Shown one piece after another: positions 15,631-24,801 of a DNA stretch of 64,000 nucleotides (the first letter of the stretch is position 1; every line of letters starts with the position of its first letter). The DNA lies in assembly GCA_900316965.1 (NCBI GenBank), contig ONEY01000009.1, forward strand, positions 62,001 to 126,000, read 5' to 3'. The notes beneath the pieces were generated by a model, which did not search any database, had not been told where the DNA came from, and was given only the letters and a program-made list of their open reading frames with translations. Made by a program: the position numbers and the translations under genes. Origin of the DNA: an uncultured Bacteroidales bacterium (GTDB lineage Bacteria; Bacteroidota; Bacteroidia; Bacteroidales; P3).

Positions 15631-18477
15631 ATGAAAAAACAGATTTTTATTTTCGTACTATTTCTGTTGGCCGCAGCAGGTGTAAGCTATGCACAGCTTG
15701 GTAACGGTGGCGGAAAAGCAAAGAAAAGCGATTTGTCGGCAAAAGTGCCTATCGACAAGAAAGTGCGTATGGGCAAACTCGACAATGGCATTACCTACTA
15801 CATTCGTTCCAACAAGAAACCCGAGGGACGAGTACAGTTCCGTCTTGCTGTCAACGCAGGTTCTGTGATGGAAGATGAAGATCAGCGTGGTCTTGCTCAC
15901 TTCACCGAGCACATGGCTTTCAATGGTACAGAGTATTATCCTCACAACGAACTCATCAGCAAGTTGCAAGCCAAGGGCGTACAGTTTGGTGGCCATGTTA
16001 ACGCATGGACAAGTTTTGATGAGACCGTATATTATGTCAACATGCCTAACGACGACGAGATGTTGGAGATGGGTATGAAGATTCTTGACGGATGGGCTTC
16101 CAAACTGCTTATGGATCCCAAAGAGATCGAGGCAGAGCGTGGCGTTATCCGTGAGGAGTGGCGTGGCCGCCTTGGCGCTCAGGATCGTTTGCAGAAACAG
16201 TACTGGCCCATCATGCTTCAGGGTTCACGCTATGCTGACCGTATTCCTATCGGATTGGAGAGCGTTATCATGAACTTCCAGCGTCCTGTTATTATGCGTT
16301 TCTATGAGGATTGGTATCGTCCTGATCTGCAGGCTGTCATTATTGTTGGCGATTTCAATGTCGACAAGATGGAAGCCAAGGTGAAAGAGTATTTCAATGA
16401 CAACAAGATGCCTGCCAATCCCAAACCTCGTCCCGATTACGAAGTTCCTGGCAACAAAGAACCCCTCGTGGCTATTGCTACAGACAAAGAGGCCTCTTCT
16501 GCTGGCATTCAAATGATGTGGAAGCATGCCAAAGCCCCCACTGGCACCATTGGCGACTATCGTCAGATGCTTGTTCGCAACCTGGCAACCGACATCATCA
16601 ACTCACGTTTTGCCGAAATGGCAGAGAAGGCTACTGCTCCTTTCCTCTATGCTGGTGGCGGCTATGGCGGATTCATTGGCAAGCATACCGACGGATTCTT
16701 CCTGTCAGCCTATCCTAAGGACAATCGCATTGACGAAGCCACAGCTTTCCTTCTTAAAGAGATGAAGCGTGTCGACGAACATGGTTTCCTTCAGACAGAA
16801 CTTGATCGTGCAAAAGAGAGCATGCTTGAGAACTATCGTAAGAGTGCCAAAGAGCTCAACAAGACTCAGAGCAACAGCTTTGCACAAGAGTATACCAACC
16901 ACTTCCTCGAAGGTGAGGTAATCCCCGGCATTCGTCAGGAAGATGCCTACGCTCGCGAGTTTGTTCCCGAAATCACTCTTGATGAGGTTAATGCAGTTGT
17001 AAAAGACTGGATTACTGACGAGAACTTTATCTATATCCTTACCGCTCCAGAGAAGGAAGGTTACAAAATCCCCACCAAGGCTGATGTCATCAAGATTGTT
17101 GCCAACAGCAAGAATGTCACCACCGAGCCTTGGGTTGACACCTATAAGGAAGAGCCTCTGTTTGACAAAGTGGTCAAAAATGTAATCCCTGTCAAAGTTA
17201 GAGAGAACAGTGTTATGGGTTACACTGAATACGTTATTCCCAATGGCATCCGTTTTGTTGTCAAGAAAACCGACTACAAAGACGATGAAATCGTTATGCG
17301 CAGTTTCTCGAAGGGTGGTTCCTCGCTCTATAGCGACAAGGAAGCCTATATGGTTGGAAATGTTGCCAGCTTGGTTGACGATGCAGGCCTCGCAAACTTC
17401 AGCAGCAGCCAGCTCACCAAGAAGCTTCAGGGCAAAACAGTAGGTGTATCACCTTATATTGGAAGCAACGAGCAGGGATTTTCCGGCAGCTGTGTTCCCA
17501 AAGACCTCGAGACCATGATGCAACTCATCGACCTCTATTATGAAGCACCTCGCAAAGACCGTGAGTCATTCGATCGCAATATTGAGACTATGCGCACTCA
17601 GGTTCGCATGGCTGCTGCCAATCCTCAAGCCAAATTCATGAGAGACTTCTATGGCAAAGCCTATGGCAACAATCCCCGCGTTATCGTTATGCCTAGCGAA
17701 AAGGATATCGATGGTATCGACTTTGACCGTGTATATCAGATTTATGCCGAGCGTTTTGCAGACGCCAGCGATCAGATTTTCTTCTTCGTTGGTAATGTAA
17801 GCGAAGATAATATCAAGACCATTGCATCTTATCTCAACATCCTGCCCACCAATGGAAAGCAGCATAACGAGAAGCCTCTTGACAAGAGCCCACGCCTTGT
17901 CAGTGGTGTAAACCACAGCCTCACACTTGCCGGTACCGACAAGCAAGGTATGGTTCTCGTTATGGGAGAGAGCGACGACTTTGTTGCCAAGAACAGCCTT
18001 CGTGAGCGCATAGCTGTCAACGCACTTGGCGAAGCTCTTCAGATTCGCACCACCGAGGTTATCCGCGAAAAGATGGGTGAGACTTACAGCCCCTATTCAA
18101 CTGTTTCCTACGATATCGATTTTGACGGTAGTGTCAGCTGGCTCTTCTATCTGCAGTGCGCTCCCGAAAATTGCGAAAGTGTAGAGAAAGCCGCTATCGA
18201 CCTCGTTAAGGAATGCATCAAGAAAGGTTGCGACAAAGAGACCCTCAACAAGGTGAAACTCCAGATGATCAAGGAGCGTGAAACCCGTATGCAAGAAAAC
18301 AACTTCTGGCTGGGACAAATCCTGGGTAGCTACGTCTACAACGAAGATCGCGACGAAGTCATCACCAACTATGAATCGATGGTTAACAGCATTACAGTGA
18401 AAGATATTAAACGTATTGCCAAGCGTTATTTTGACCTTGACCACTACACTGTAGGAACATTGAAACCTGAAAACTAA
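15631..18477 (+). CDS. Exported M16 family zinc metalloprotease
   Basis: The protein has 948 residues with a Sec signal peptide (MKKQIFIFVLFLLAAAGVSYAQ). It has the pitrilysin-type architecture of four M16 domains. The inverted zinc motif HFTEH is at 90-94 (AHFTEHMAFNGT), with the third ligand Glu near 175 (GVIREEW). The second half (from about residue 530, NGIRFVVKKTDYKDDEI) is the inactive-type repeat, lacking the HxxEH. It probably acts in the periplasm or at the outer membrane as an oligopeptidase. It is transcribed alone from its own promoter and ends at a strong terminator, and its codon use (GCC/CTC/AAG-rich) suggests good expression. Confidence 0.95.
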   Translation: MKKQIFIFVLFLLAAAGVSYAQLGNGGGKAKKSDLSAKVPIDKKVRMGKLDNGITYYIRSNKKPEGRVQFRLAVNAGSVMEDEDQRGLAHFTEHMAFNGTEYYPHNELISKLQAKGVQFGGHVNAWTSFDETVYYVNMPNDDEMLEMGMKILDGWASKLLMDPKEIEAERGVIREEWRGRLGAQDRLQKQYWPIMLQGSRYADRIPIGLESVIMNFQRPVIMRFYEDWYRPDLQAVIIVGDFNVDKMEAKVKEYFNDNKMPANPKPRPDYEVPGNKEPLVAIATDKEASSAGIQMMWKHAKAPTGTIGDYRQMLVRNLATDIINSRFAEMAEKATAPFLYAGGGYGGFIGKHTDGFFLSAYPKDNRIDEATAFLLKEMKRVDEHGFLQTELDRAKESMLENYRKSAKELNKTQSNSFAQEYTNHFLEGEVIPGIRQEDAYAREFVPEITLDEVNAVVKDWITDENFIYILTAPEKEGYKIPTKADVIKIVANSKNVTTEPWVDTYKEEPLFDKVVKNVIPVKVRENSVMGYTEYVIPNGIRFVVKKTDYKDDEIVMRSFSKGGSSLYSDKEAYMVGNVASLVDDAGLANFSSSQLTKKLQGKTVGVSPYIGSNEQGFSGSCVPKDLETMMQLIDLYYEAPRKDRESFDRNIETMRTQVRMAAANPQAKFMRDFYGKAYGNNPRVIVMPSEKDIDGIDFDRVYQIYAERFADASDQIFFFVGNVSEDNIKTIASYLNILPTNGKQHNEKPLDKSPRLVSGVNHSLTLAGTDKQGMVLVMGESDDFVAKNSLRERIAVNALGEALQIRTTEVIREKMGETYSPYSTVSYDIDFDGSVSWLFYLQCAPENCESVEKAAIDLVKECIKKGCDKETLNKVKLQMIKERETRMQENNFWLGQILGSYVYNEDRDEVITNYESMVNSITVKDIKRIAKRYFDLDHYTVGTLKPEN

Positions 18478-18500
18478 TCATAGGTAGTGATAGTAATGTA

Positions 18501-18533
18501 AAGGCAACGCGGCATGCCGCGTTGCCTTTTTAG
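18501..18533 (+). terminator. Intrinsic terminator behind the M16 protease gene
   Basis: A perfect 28-base palindrome (18501-18528, aaggcaacgcggca and its complement) is followed by a T run, 24 bases past the stop. Confidence 0.9.
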
Positions 18534-18613
18534 TATTAAGGAAAGTACCGAAGAGATTTAATAATCCCCATATCATCAGTAATATAGATCGCAGCAAAAA
18601 ATACTGTTTTTGT

Positions 18614-19513
18614 ATGGACTTGAGAGAATTTGTTTATTCAAAAGGTATTAAAGCCGACTACCTCGTTAACAGAAAGCCCGACAGCATGAAATGGAATTTT
18701 GGGCATGCATTGCTAGTGGCAGGTAGCTATGGCAAAATGGGAGCAGCTGTGCTTGCTGCCAAGGCTTGCTTGCACTCAGGAGTAGGTCTGCTCACTGTTC
18801 ACGTACCTCGCTGTGGAGTCGAGATAATGCAGACAGCCGTGCCAGAGGCAATGTTATCTATTGATGACAACGATGAGGTTTTCAGTTCGGTGCCCAATCA
18901 CTTGAATCGTTATAATGCTGTTGCCATAGGTCCGGGACTTGGCACCGAAAAAATTACCCAGCAAGCTTTTTCAAAGCTACTTCATTATCTGGGAGATGGA
19001 CAAGATAAGACACCTTCGGTAGCGTTAGATGCAGATGCGCTCAATATATTGGCACAGCATCCCGAAGAAATGCATTTGGTTAAGGGTTCCGTTATCACAC
19101 CACATGTTCGTGAGTATGATAGAATATTTGATTGTAAAGATCGTCAACAGATGGCCGATATGCATAAACTCGTCATTGTCGATAAGGGTCACCCCACACG
19201 TGTTTATGCCCCCAATAGCGATGTGATGGTAAACGAAACAGGCAATCCCGGTATGGCCACAGCGGGGAGCGGCGATGTGCTGACAGGAATTATTCTGGGT
19301 TTGATGGCTCAGCATAGTGCCTACTATCACGAGGTGCTGCCGAGCGATTTGCACGCTCTGGCGGCTATGGCAGTATGGCTTCATGGCTCAGCGGGCGACA
19401 GAGCTGCAGCCAAGTATGGTGAAGCTTTTATTGTGGCTTCAGATATAATAAAATGTATAGGAGAGGTGGTGAAAGAGGGCGAAGTGGGCAAAGACAGAAG
19501 GACATTGAAGTAA
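18614..19513 (+). CDS. nnrD: ADP-dependent (S)-NAD(P)H-hydrate dehydratase (stand-alone NAXD)
   Basis: This ribokinase-fold enzyme would dehydrate damaged NAD(P)HX back to NAD(P)H using ADP. The 299 residues cover only the dehydratase domain: the N-terminal GHALLVAGSYGKMGAAVLAAKACLHSGVG pattern (residues about 30-58), GPGLGTE (about 112-118), ALDADALNIL, and the nucleotide motif GNPGMATAGSGDVLTGII near residue 215. Many bacteria fuse this domain to the NAD(P)HX epimerase (NnrE); that domain is missing here. The stop codon is only two bases from the stop of the convergent gene. Confidence 0.93.
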   Translation: MDLREFVYSKGIKADYLVNRKPDSMKWNFGHALLVAGSYGKMGAAVLAAKACLHSGVGLLTVHVPRCGVEIMQTAVPEAMLSIDDNDEVFSSVPNHLNRYNAVAIGPGLGTEKITQQAFSKLLHYLGDGQDKTPSVALDADALNILAQHPEEMHLVKGSVITPHVREYDRIFDCKDRQQMADMHKLVIVDKGHPTRVYAPNSDVMVNETGNPGMATAGSGDVLTGIILGLMAQHSAYYHEVLPSDLHALAAMAVWLHGSAGDRAAAKYGEAFIVASDIIKCIGEVVKEGEVGKDRRTLK

Positions 19514-19515
19514 CC

Positions 19516-20568
19516 TTAGTTGTGTGTGACCACAAGCTTTTTCACTATTACCCCATTCGAAGAGGAGGCGCGTAAAAAGTAAACACCCGCAGGCAATCCA
19601 GAAATATCCATTTTGCTTGAAGAGTTGCCGGTTTTCAATGTTTTTCCACAGAAGTCAATAATCTCTATTAATGCTTCATAGGGCATGTTTACGACAATGT
19701 TGTTTGCGGCAGGATTGGGGTAGATGGTGACATCATGAGATATGTCCTCAGTGGTGAGAATGGATTCGGAGGGTTTCTTTGTTATGGTTATTTCGCCAGA
19801 AGCAATTGCTTCGTTCCATTCGTTGAGAGCCCTTACGCTAAAATGATAACATCCAGGTTTTTCCCAACGTGCAACGACACGGGGACTTTCGAGAGTGTTG
19901 ACAATAGCACTGTCTATTGTCCAAAAGAAAGAGTCGGCGTTGTTTGACACAGCTTCGAGGAAGACATCCTCACCGACGAAAGCTGAAGAGGGGGCATTGA
20001 TAGCTACAGATATAGAATCGTGAACTATATTATCTGTCCTTACACAAACGTTATCGACACACATATAGTTTTGGAATTGGCTGCGGTGGCGAAAAGCGAT
20101 ATGAACGGTCATTCCTCGGAAGTTTGAGATGTCCAAATGTCTAGAATAGTAACCGTCAGAAAAAGTCTCGCTGAAAAGAGAGTCGTAAGAAACCAAGTCA
20201 TTGGATTGTCCTGAGGAGACGAGAATATCGTAAGTCTCATTATAGTTTGCCAACGACCTTATACGCCATTCAAGACGAATGGAAGAGCAATCGTTGGGCA
20301 AAGACAAGGCGGGAGAAATGGCCCAATTGTCTTGTCGGCCTTGCAAATAAGAAGGTCCGAAAAGACTATACCCCGTGCCATCAGGGTTGTAGTCGGCGAC
20401 AATCCAATTCATGTTATCGCCGTCGTTGTCTATGAAAGTCCATTCAGGAGCTTCGCCCAACTCAAAGTCTTCACACCAAGGAAACACAGTTATCGGCTCA
20501 GGTTGTTGAGCCAGGCATGACATGCTGAGAACAAAACCTAAGATGATAAAAGATGAGAGGCGTTTCAT
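19516..20568 (-). CDS. Secreted protein with adhesin-like and PKD-like domains and a T9SS sorting domain
   Basis: The protein has 350 residues with a signal peptide (MKRLSSFIILGFVLSMSCLAQ). Residues about 25-180 resemble a cleaved-adhesin/MAM-like jelly roll (FPWCEDFELGEAPEWTFIDN; NWAISPALSLP; MTVHIAFRHRSQFQNYMCVD). About 185-265 is a PKD-like domain (SAFVGEDVFLEAVSNNADSFFW). The final about 75 residues are a type A T9SS sorting domain (YPNPAANNIVVNMPY... ISGLPAGVYFLRA... VIVKKLVVTHN). It should be exported across the outer membrane and anchored on or released from the surface. No catalytic motif is visible, and the ligand is unknown. Confidence 0.9.
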   Translation of the reverse strand: MKRLSSFIILGFVLSMSCLAQQPEPITVFPWCEDFELGEAPEWTFIDNDGDNMNWIVADYNPDGTGYSLFGPSYLQGRQDNWAISPALSLPNDCSSIRLEWRIRSLANYNETYDILVSSGQSNDLVSYDSLFSETFSDGYYSRHLDISNFRGMTVHIAFRHRSQFQNYMCVDNVCVRTDNIVHDSISVAINAPSSAFVGEDVFLEAVSNNADSFFWTIDSAIVNTLESPRVVARWEKPGCYHFSVRALNEWNEAIASGEITITKKPSESILTTEDISHDVTIYPNPAANNIVVNMPYEALIEIIDFCGKTLKTGNSSSKMDISGLPAGVYFLRASSSNGVIVKKLVVTHN

Positions 20569-20599
20569 GAATAGAATGACGATATAATCAATATTTTAG

Positions 20600-20917
20600 T
20601 TATCTTGAGAACCATCTGTCCAACATGTTCTCAGCTTCGAGCTCCATGTCGGGAGTGATATTGTTTTTAACCTTTTTGTAGGCAAGAGCTATGGCGGCGG
20701 CTTCGTCGACCCAACCTAGCAAGGGGATACGTTTGGCAGAGATAAGGTTGATAGGCAAGACAATGTATGCCAAAGCGGCGTATACAATATATTTGTCTTT
20801 TTTAGAGGTGGCAGGGTCCTTCAAGACGAGGTAAAGAAGTACGGCAGGTTTTGCGGCGGTACGGCCTACACGTTTTACATAGGAACCCATATTGTTTAGA
20901 ATCGCTGTTGTATCCAT
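20600..20917 (-). CDS. DUF1232 (YkvA-like) small membrane protein
   Basis: The protein has 105 residues with the DUF1232 core YVKRVGRTAAKPAVLLYLVLKDPATSKKDKYIVYAALAYIVLPINLI, followed by GWVDEAAAIALAYKKVKNNI. The D-x-x-P-(x)n-D-E pattern of the family is present, though the usual PxDLIPD stretch reads PINLISAKR. It has two short hydrophobic helices. Function is not established for the family. It is separated from the neighbour at 19516-20568 by 31 bases on the same strand. Confidence 0.8.
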   Translation of the reverse strand: MDTTAILNNMGSYVKRVGRTAAKPAVLLYLVLKDPATSKKDKYIVYAALAYIVLPINLISAKRIPLLGWVDEAAAIALAYKKVKNNITPDMELEAENMLDRWFSR

Positions 20918-21016
20918 AGTTTAATATGTTTTAAAAAATGTTGTTTCAATTTGACTTATTTATGTACCTGTGTGTTGTTTATCGGTAATGTCAGTATTCG
21001 TAGAATAATACGTCAT

Positions 21017-21277
21017 TTAGTCGCCGTCGGTCATTTCATTCATGAGATCTTTGTTGACTTCGAGAGGTTGATAGGGATGTTGTTTTCGGTTATTGCAAAT
21101 AGAGTCGAATTTGTTGGCGCAAACACATCCAGTTCCCTTTCCGGTGTATGGGTCCATACTACTGCAGTGGCGTTTGAATTCACCTTTTTTGCGGACAAGT
21201 ATTTTTATGCCCAAGCCGGCAAAGCAGAGTGCCACGATGATGAACACTATTAATAATAGTATAAAGAGCTCTTTCAT
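21017..21277 (-). CDS. Small cysteine-containing single-pass membrane protein
   Basis: The protein has 86 residues with one N-terminal membrane helix (about 5-27: FILLLIVFIIVALCFAGLGIKIL), then a basic linker (VRKKGEFKRHCSSMDPYTGKGTGCVC) and a polar tail. The pattern GxFKxxCSSxDPxTG...CxC with four or five Cys resembles a small Bacteroidota 'membrane or secreted protein' family, possibly metal-binding, whose function I do not know. No clear partner lies next to it; DUF1232 follows after about 100 bases. Confidence 0.7.
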   Translation of the reverse strand: MKELFILLLIVFIIVALCFAGLGIKILVRKKGEFKRHCSSMDPYTGKGTGCVCANKFDSICNNRKQHPYQPLEVNKDLMNEMTDGD

Positions 21278-21493
21278 TTTATTATATTATAAGCCTTGCT
21301 ATTTGCTATAGTGATTATTTATGTAAAAAAATATAAGAGATAATCTTAGGGTAGGATGTTTAAATAATTGTGATAGTGAAGTTAGATGAGAGTAAGAAAA
21401 AAAACACCTGTCGAAAGACAGGTGCAAAAATACGATATTTTTTAGATATGCAGGTAAAAGAATTTTACCTGCCTTGTATAGAGTTGGTAATGG

Positions 21494-23494
21494 TTATCGT
21501 TTTACGAATTTTTTGATGCTGGTGTTCGATGAGGTTACAATACGCACAAAATAATGCCCTTTTGGCAACTTAGATATGTCGACAGATTTTGTGGAGCTTT
21601 GAGCGACAAGACGTCCGCCCAGGTCGATGATCTCTACTTTTTGTAAGTTGTCGGCGTTGACATTAATGGTGTTGTGTGCGGGGTTGGGGTAGATTTCGTT
21701 CTTGTGCGATGTTGTTTCGTCGACGGCCAGATGGGCACAACTCCAGGGGATGATGTTTGTGCCGCCATTGCGGTGCGCGTTGATGACAGAGACAAGTTCT
21801 TCGCCATACTGGTTGTAAATCCAATAGTTGACATAACGGTCGGTTCCGCTGCCACTGTGCCATACGCAATGTACATTTTTAGGGCCGACACGAACAATTA
21901 CCGAGTCGAGGTTAGAAGAGTCGAGACGAGCCGTGCAGAAAACGTAGCCACCCTCGCTTTCGAACGATAGATGAGCACCCTCTTTCCAGCCTTCATACAG
22001 AGGGTTGGTGTTTTCCATTTTCACCATAAGGCTGCACAAATCCTCCTCGTTGTATGCTGTTTGAGCCACTTTGACGGTCGCAGTTTCCTCGCCTTGTCTG
22101 AAAACGATTAGGGCGGCTCTTTCGCCGTTGTCAGTCATGGGGTCGACATGCAGACGCACCCAGTTGGCGAGACCTATTGAGTCGTGCTCCACCACAACCC
22201 AATCGGCAGAGGAAGTGATGGTCAGAGGATTGCTGTTAGTTACGTTGATGCCAACAAGAAGAGAGTCGACACCGCCATCGGCGTTGTAGTTGAAAATAGT
22301 GTCGCTTACTTGCAGCGCATAGTCGGGTACGACGCCAGTGAGGCAAGAGTTGATCATGTTGAAGGTATATGTCACGTTGCCGCCAACGCCGCCAACGCCA
22401 GGGCTAATAGAGTCGACGGGGTAGTATCCGTCGCCGGTTCCGCTCCAGCCGAAGTTGAAATGCATATATTGTCTTGAGTCGTAGCCGTCGCAAATGAAGG
22501 CGTGGCCGCCTTGCTCAGCGGCACCGCAATAAAGGATGGGGCGGCCTTGGTTTAGTTCGTCGATGAGGAGGTTGCGCCAGCTTTCGTTGGTGTAGTTGTC
22601 TTCTTTAAAGTGAGCCCTCATGTCGCTGCTGTAGTGGAAGAAGTCTTTCATGGCGTTGTCTATGCTATGGTTATTCGACATGCTGGTTATGCCAGAGGCG
22701 GCGCTGCCGCCAGAAGCCGCGGTGCCATATTCCATATTCACGCTGACGCCACAATGGTACATAAGAGTGGCTATGGCATTAATCTCGTCGGGAGTGTCGT
22801 ACTGCGAAGTGCTGTCGGGCATATTGTCCCAGTCGTATATAGTGTGGCCAAAGTCAGCGCTTTCCAGTGTTCCCGTCGTGACCGTAGTATAAGAATAGGA
22901 TCCCATTCCGAAGAGAGGGAAATGCCAGAATTTCATATACATGGCCATGGCGGTGGCTACGCAACCCGACACAGTTCCGGTGGGGCAAAGGAGGTTGTAA
23001 GGGTATCTTTGGTTCCATCGAGAAGAGATTAGAGGTCCGACGACGGCATTGTCATCGTCCTTGGAAACATCGGCCGAGCCTTTTTCGAGGCGTTTCCAGT
23101 CTTCGATATCCTCGGGGTATGCGATTGTAGCTTTATTAAGGGCGTGTGCATTACGAACAGCGGAGATTTGGTGGGCGTAGTTGTTGAGCCACATTGTGAG
23201 GGCGGGAGGCATGTCGTAGGGGTCAATGCTGCCAGAGGTAGAATAACCCAAAATAGGTTTGACACAGTCGTCGGCAGCCACGAGAACCCATCCGCCGCCG
23301 TAGCGTTCGAAGAGGTAAATGCCATCATAATCCCAGCCGTTTTGGCGAAGAGAAAGTTCGACATTGCTCTTGCTGCCAAGTTGCATAGCCATGAAGTTAG
23401 AGGCCACCTTGGAAGCCCGATAAGGTGTCACGGGATCTGCATATAAGGCTTTTGCGGCCAGAAATACGATTATGAAGAAGAGTAACCGTCTCAT
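21494..23494 (-). CDS. T9SS-secreted C10 family (streptopain-like) cysteine protease
   Basis: The protein has 666 residues with a signal peptide (to about residue 19). A Spi-type propeptide (about 24-115: PYRASKVASNFMAMQLG... GGWVLVAADDCVKPILGYS) precedes the papain-like C10 catalytic domain. The nucleophile is Cys178 in TVSGCVATAMAM and the catalytic His331 is in GGHAFICDGYD, followed by MHFNFGWSGTGDGYY. Residues about 400-480 look like a BACON-type Ig domain, and the last about 70 are a T9SS sorting domain (YPNPAHNTINVN... LPKGHYFVRI... KKFVKR). All catalytic residues are intact. The ATG overlaps the stop of the upstream lipoprotein gene (ATGA), implying translational coupling. It resembles interpain/periodontain-type secreted proteases. 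Confidence 0.93.
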   Translation of the reverse strand: MRRLLFFIIVFLAAKALYADPVTPYRASKVASNFMAMQLGSKSNVELSLRQNGWDYDGIYLFERYGGGWVLVAADDCVKPILGYSTSGSIDPYDMPPALTMWLNNYAHQISAVRNAHALNKATIAYPEDIEDWKRLEKGSADVSKDDDNAVVGPLISSRWNQRYPYNLLCPTGTVSGCVATAMAMYMKFWHFPLFGMGSYSYTTVTTGTLESADFGHTIYDWDNMPDSTSQYDTPDEINAIATLMYHCGVSVNMEYGTAASGGSAASGITSMSNNHSIDNAMKDFFHYSSDMRAHFKEDNYTNESWRNLLIDELNQGRPILYCGAAEQGGHAFICDGYDSRQYMHFNFGWSGTGDGYYPVDSISPGVGGVGGNVTYTFNMINSCLTGVVPDYALQVSDTIFNYNADGGVDSLLVGINVTNSNPLTITSSADWVVVEHDSIGLANWVRLHVDPMTDNGERAALIVFRQGEETATVKVAQTAYNEEDLCSLMVKMENTNPLYEGWKEGAHLSFESEGGYVFCTARLDSSNLDSVIVRVGPKNVHCVWHSGSGTDRYVNYWIYNQYGEELVSVINAHRNGGTNIIPWSCAHLAVDETTSHKNEIYPNPAHNTINVNADNLQKVEIIDLGGRLVAQSSTKSVDISKLPKGHYFVRIVTSSNTSIKKFVKR

Positions 23495-24003
23495 TGTACT
23501 TTGGTGAAGGTTAAATAACTAGTTCCGAATAGTTCTATTACATCTTCATCCACAAGGTAATTATTCCAAATCAAAGTTTCATTTTCAGGGTTGTAAGTTA
23601 GTTCGATTACGGTGCTTGATTCCCCTTCGCTTTCAGGGTTTATAGTCATTGATATTGTGTTGTTGTCGACAGTGTAGGTGAAGATATAGTTTGCTTCATC
23701 GTTATAAGAACGGTCGATACTAGGAATTGAAACTCTCATACTTTGGTAACACTCGCCAATAGAATCATCGATGAAGTCGAGATTGATGACACAGTTATAG
23801 TTGACAATAGTGCCACTGTTGTTTTCTGAGGCATCCAATGTCGAAATCCATGAAGTGTTTGAGAGATTTAACTCATTGTCGACATTTTCCTGACCATTAG
23901 GTTGTGGTTTAGGCTCGATGGGATCGTCCTTGCATGACGAAACTATGAAGGCGAGGGACAATGCCATCGTCATCGTTGTAAAAAAAGTAAATGCTTTTTT
24001 CAT
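23491..24003 (-). CDS. Lipoprotein of unknown function coupled to the C10 protease
   Basis: The protein has 170 residues with a lipoprotein signal (MKKAFTFFTTMTMALSLAFIVSSC, lipobox VSSC with lipidated Cys24). A Pro/Asp-rich linker (KDDPIEPKPQPNG) leads into a beta-rich domain (NLSNTSWISTLDASENN... YIFTYTVDNNTISMTI... YLTFTKVQ) of the lipocalin-like kind often seen in Bacteroidota lipoproteins. It is the first gene of a pair: its TGA overlaps the ATG of the C10 protease by four bases. Inhibitors are known to be encoded beside C10 proteases, so an immunity or inhibitor role is possible, but nothing in the sequence proves it. Confidence 0.75.
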   Translation of the reverse strand: MKKAFTFFTTMTMALSLAFIVSSCKDDPIEPKPQPNGQENVDNELNLSNTSWISTLDASENNSGTIVNYNCVINLDFIDDSIGECYQSMRVSIPSIDRSYNDEANYIFTYTVDNNTISMTINPESEGESSTVIELTYNPENETLIWNNYLVDEDVIELFGTSYLTFTKVQ

Positions 24004-24254
24004 TTCTTGTTTTGTTGAATTGATAATATAATGTGTGATTTAAATAGCTTAAATCAGAGGTGTTGATTCTGGTGATGGTGCTAATGAAACTTAATAAAGA
24101 TAAGATTCATATAATATATGTCGTTTAAATGGGTCAATTTCTTACAGCGAAGAGTATTTTTTTTTGTTTTTAAACCATAGTTAATCCCGTTGGCATGCGA
24201 AAATGCTGAAACAAAGGCCTGCTTTTTTTGGGGGGGGTAATTTGTCGGCTAGGT
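24004..24254. other. Gene-free gap with an eight-G tract
   Basis: No coding frame is recognisable. The only notable element is a T7-G8 homopolymer junction at 24223-24237, upstream of the tRNA-Asn terminator. Confidence 0.4.
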
Positions 24255-24285
24255 ATAAAAAAAGAGCACTGATGTCAGTGCTCTT
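24255..24285 (-). terminator. Terminator of the tandem tRNA-Asn genes
   Basis: On the minus strand an 11-bp stem (aagagcactga / tcagtgctctt) with a 2-base loop is followed by seven or more T, directly past the second tRNA. Confidence 0.88.
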
Positions 24286-24288
24286 GCG

Positions 24289-24362
24289 CTCCCCAAGCAG
24301 GACTTGAACCTGCGACCCCCTGATTAACAGTCAGGTGCTCTAACCAACTGAGCTATTGAGGA
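24289..24362 (-). tRNA. tRNA-Asn (GTT), second copy in the transcript
   Basis: This is a 74-base cloverleaf on the minus strand. The acceptor TCCTCAA pairs with TTGGGGA (one G-U), the D arm is GCTCAGTTGGTTAGAGC, the anticodon stem-loop is CTGACTGTTAATCAG with anticodon GTT, and the T arm contains GGTTCAAGTCC. The discriminator is G and CCA is not encoded. It is identical to the copy 23 bases away. Confidence 0.97.
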
Positions 24363-24385
24363 ATAAAAAACGATTGTTTTACCAG

Positions 24386-24459
24386 CTCCCCAAGCAGGAC
24401 TTGAACCTGCGACCCCCTGATTAACAGTCAGGTGCTCTAACCAACTGAGCTATTGAGGA
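24386..24459 (-). tRNA. tRNA-Asn (GTT), first copy in the transcript
   Basis: This 74-base tRNA is identical to the neighbour at 24289-24362, with the same anticodon GTT. It is the promoter-proximal gene of a two-tRNA transcript with a 23-base spacer. Confidence 0.97.
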
Positions 24460-24485
24460 AGATGTTTTCTTTCGAAAAGCGGTTG

Positions 24486-24516
24486 CAAAAGTACTTCATT
24501 TTCGTGATATGGCAAA
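24486..24516 (-). promoter_or_regulatory. Promoter of the tRNA-Asn pair
   Basis: On the minus strand TTTG (24513-24516), a 19-base spacer and TACTTTTG (24486-24493), 27 bases before the first tRNA. Consensus spacing. Confidence 0.75.
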
Positions 24517-24754
24517 ATTTTTTTTTGTAAAAATGCTAATTTATGTGCATATTCCTGATAATCATATTTATTAAAAATATGTCAATGGCGAGTAAAAGGC
24601 GCTAAACAAATAGAAATAGAGATGTGTTGATTATAGAAAACAGAAAAATTGACTTATTTTTCCCGAAAAATGACAAGAAAAAACGCTACAAGAGACAAAA
24701 AAGAGAGTTGTGGGTTTTGTTATTACCTGAATATTAATATTTTTAAAGAAAAAT

Positions 24755-24785
24755 TTTGTCAGTATTGGAAATGTTACTATTTTTG
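24755..24785 (+). promoter_or_regulatory. Promoter of tRNA-Ser(TGA)
   Basis: TTTG (24755-24758), a 19-base spacer and TATTTTTG (24778-24785), 16 bases before the tRNA 5' end. A textbook Bacteroidota promoter. Confidence 0.78.
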
Positions 24786-24801
24786 CAAATCGAAAAGACA
24801 T

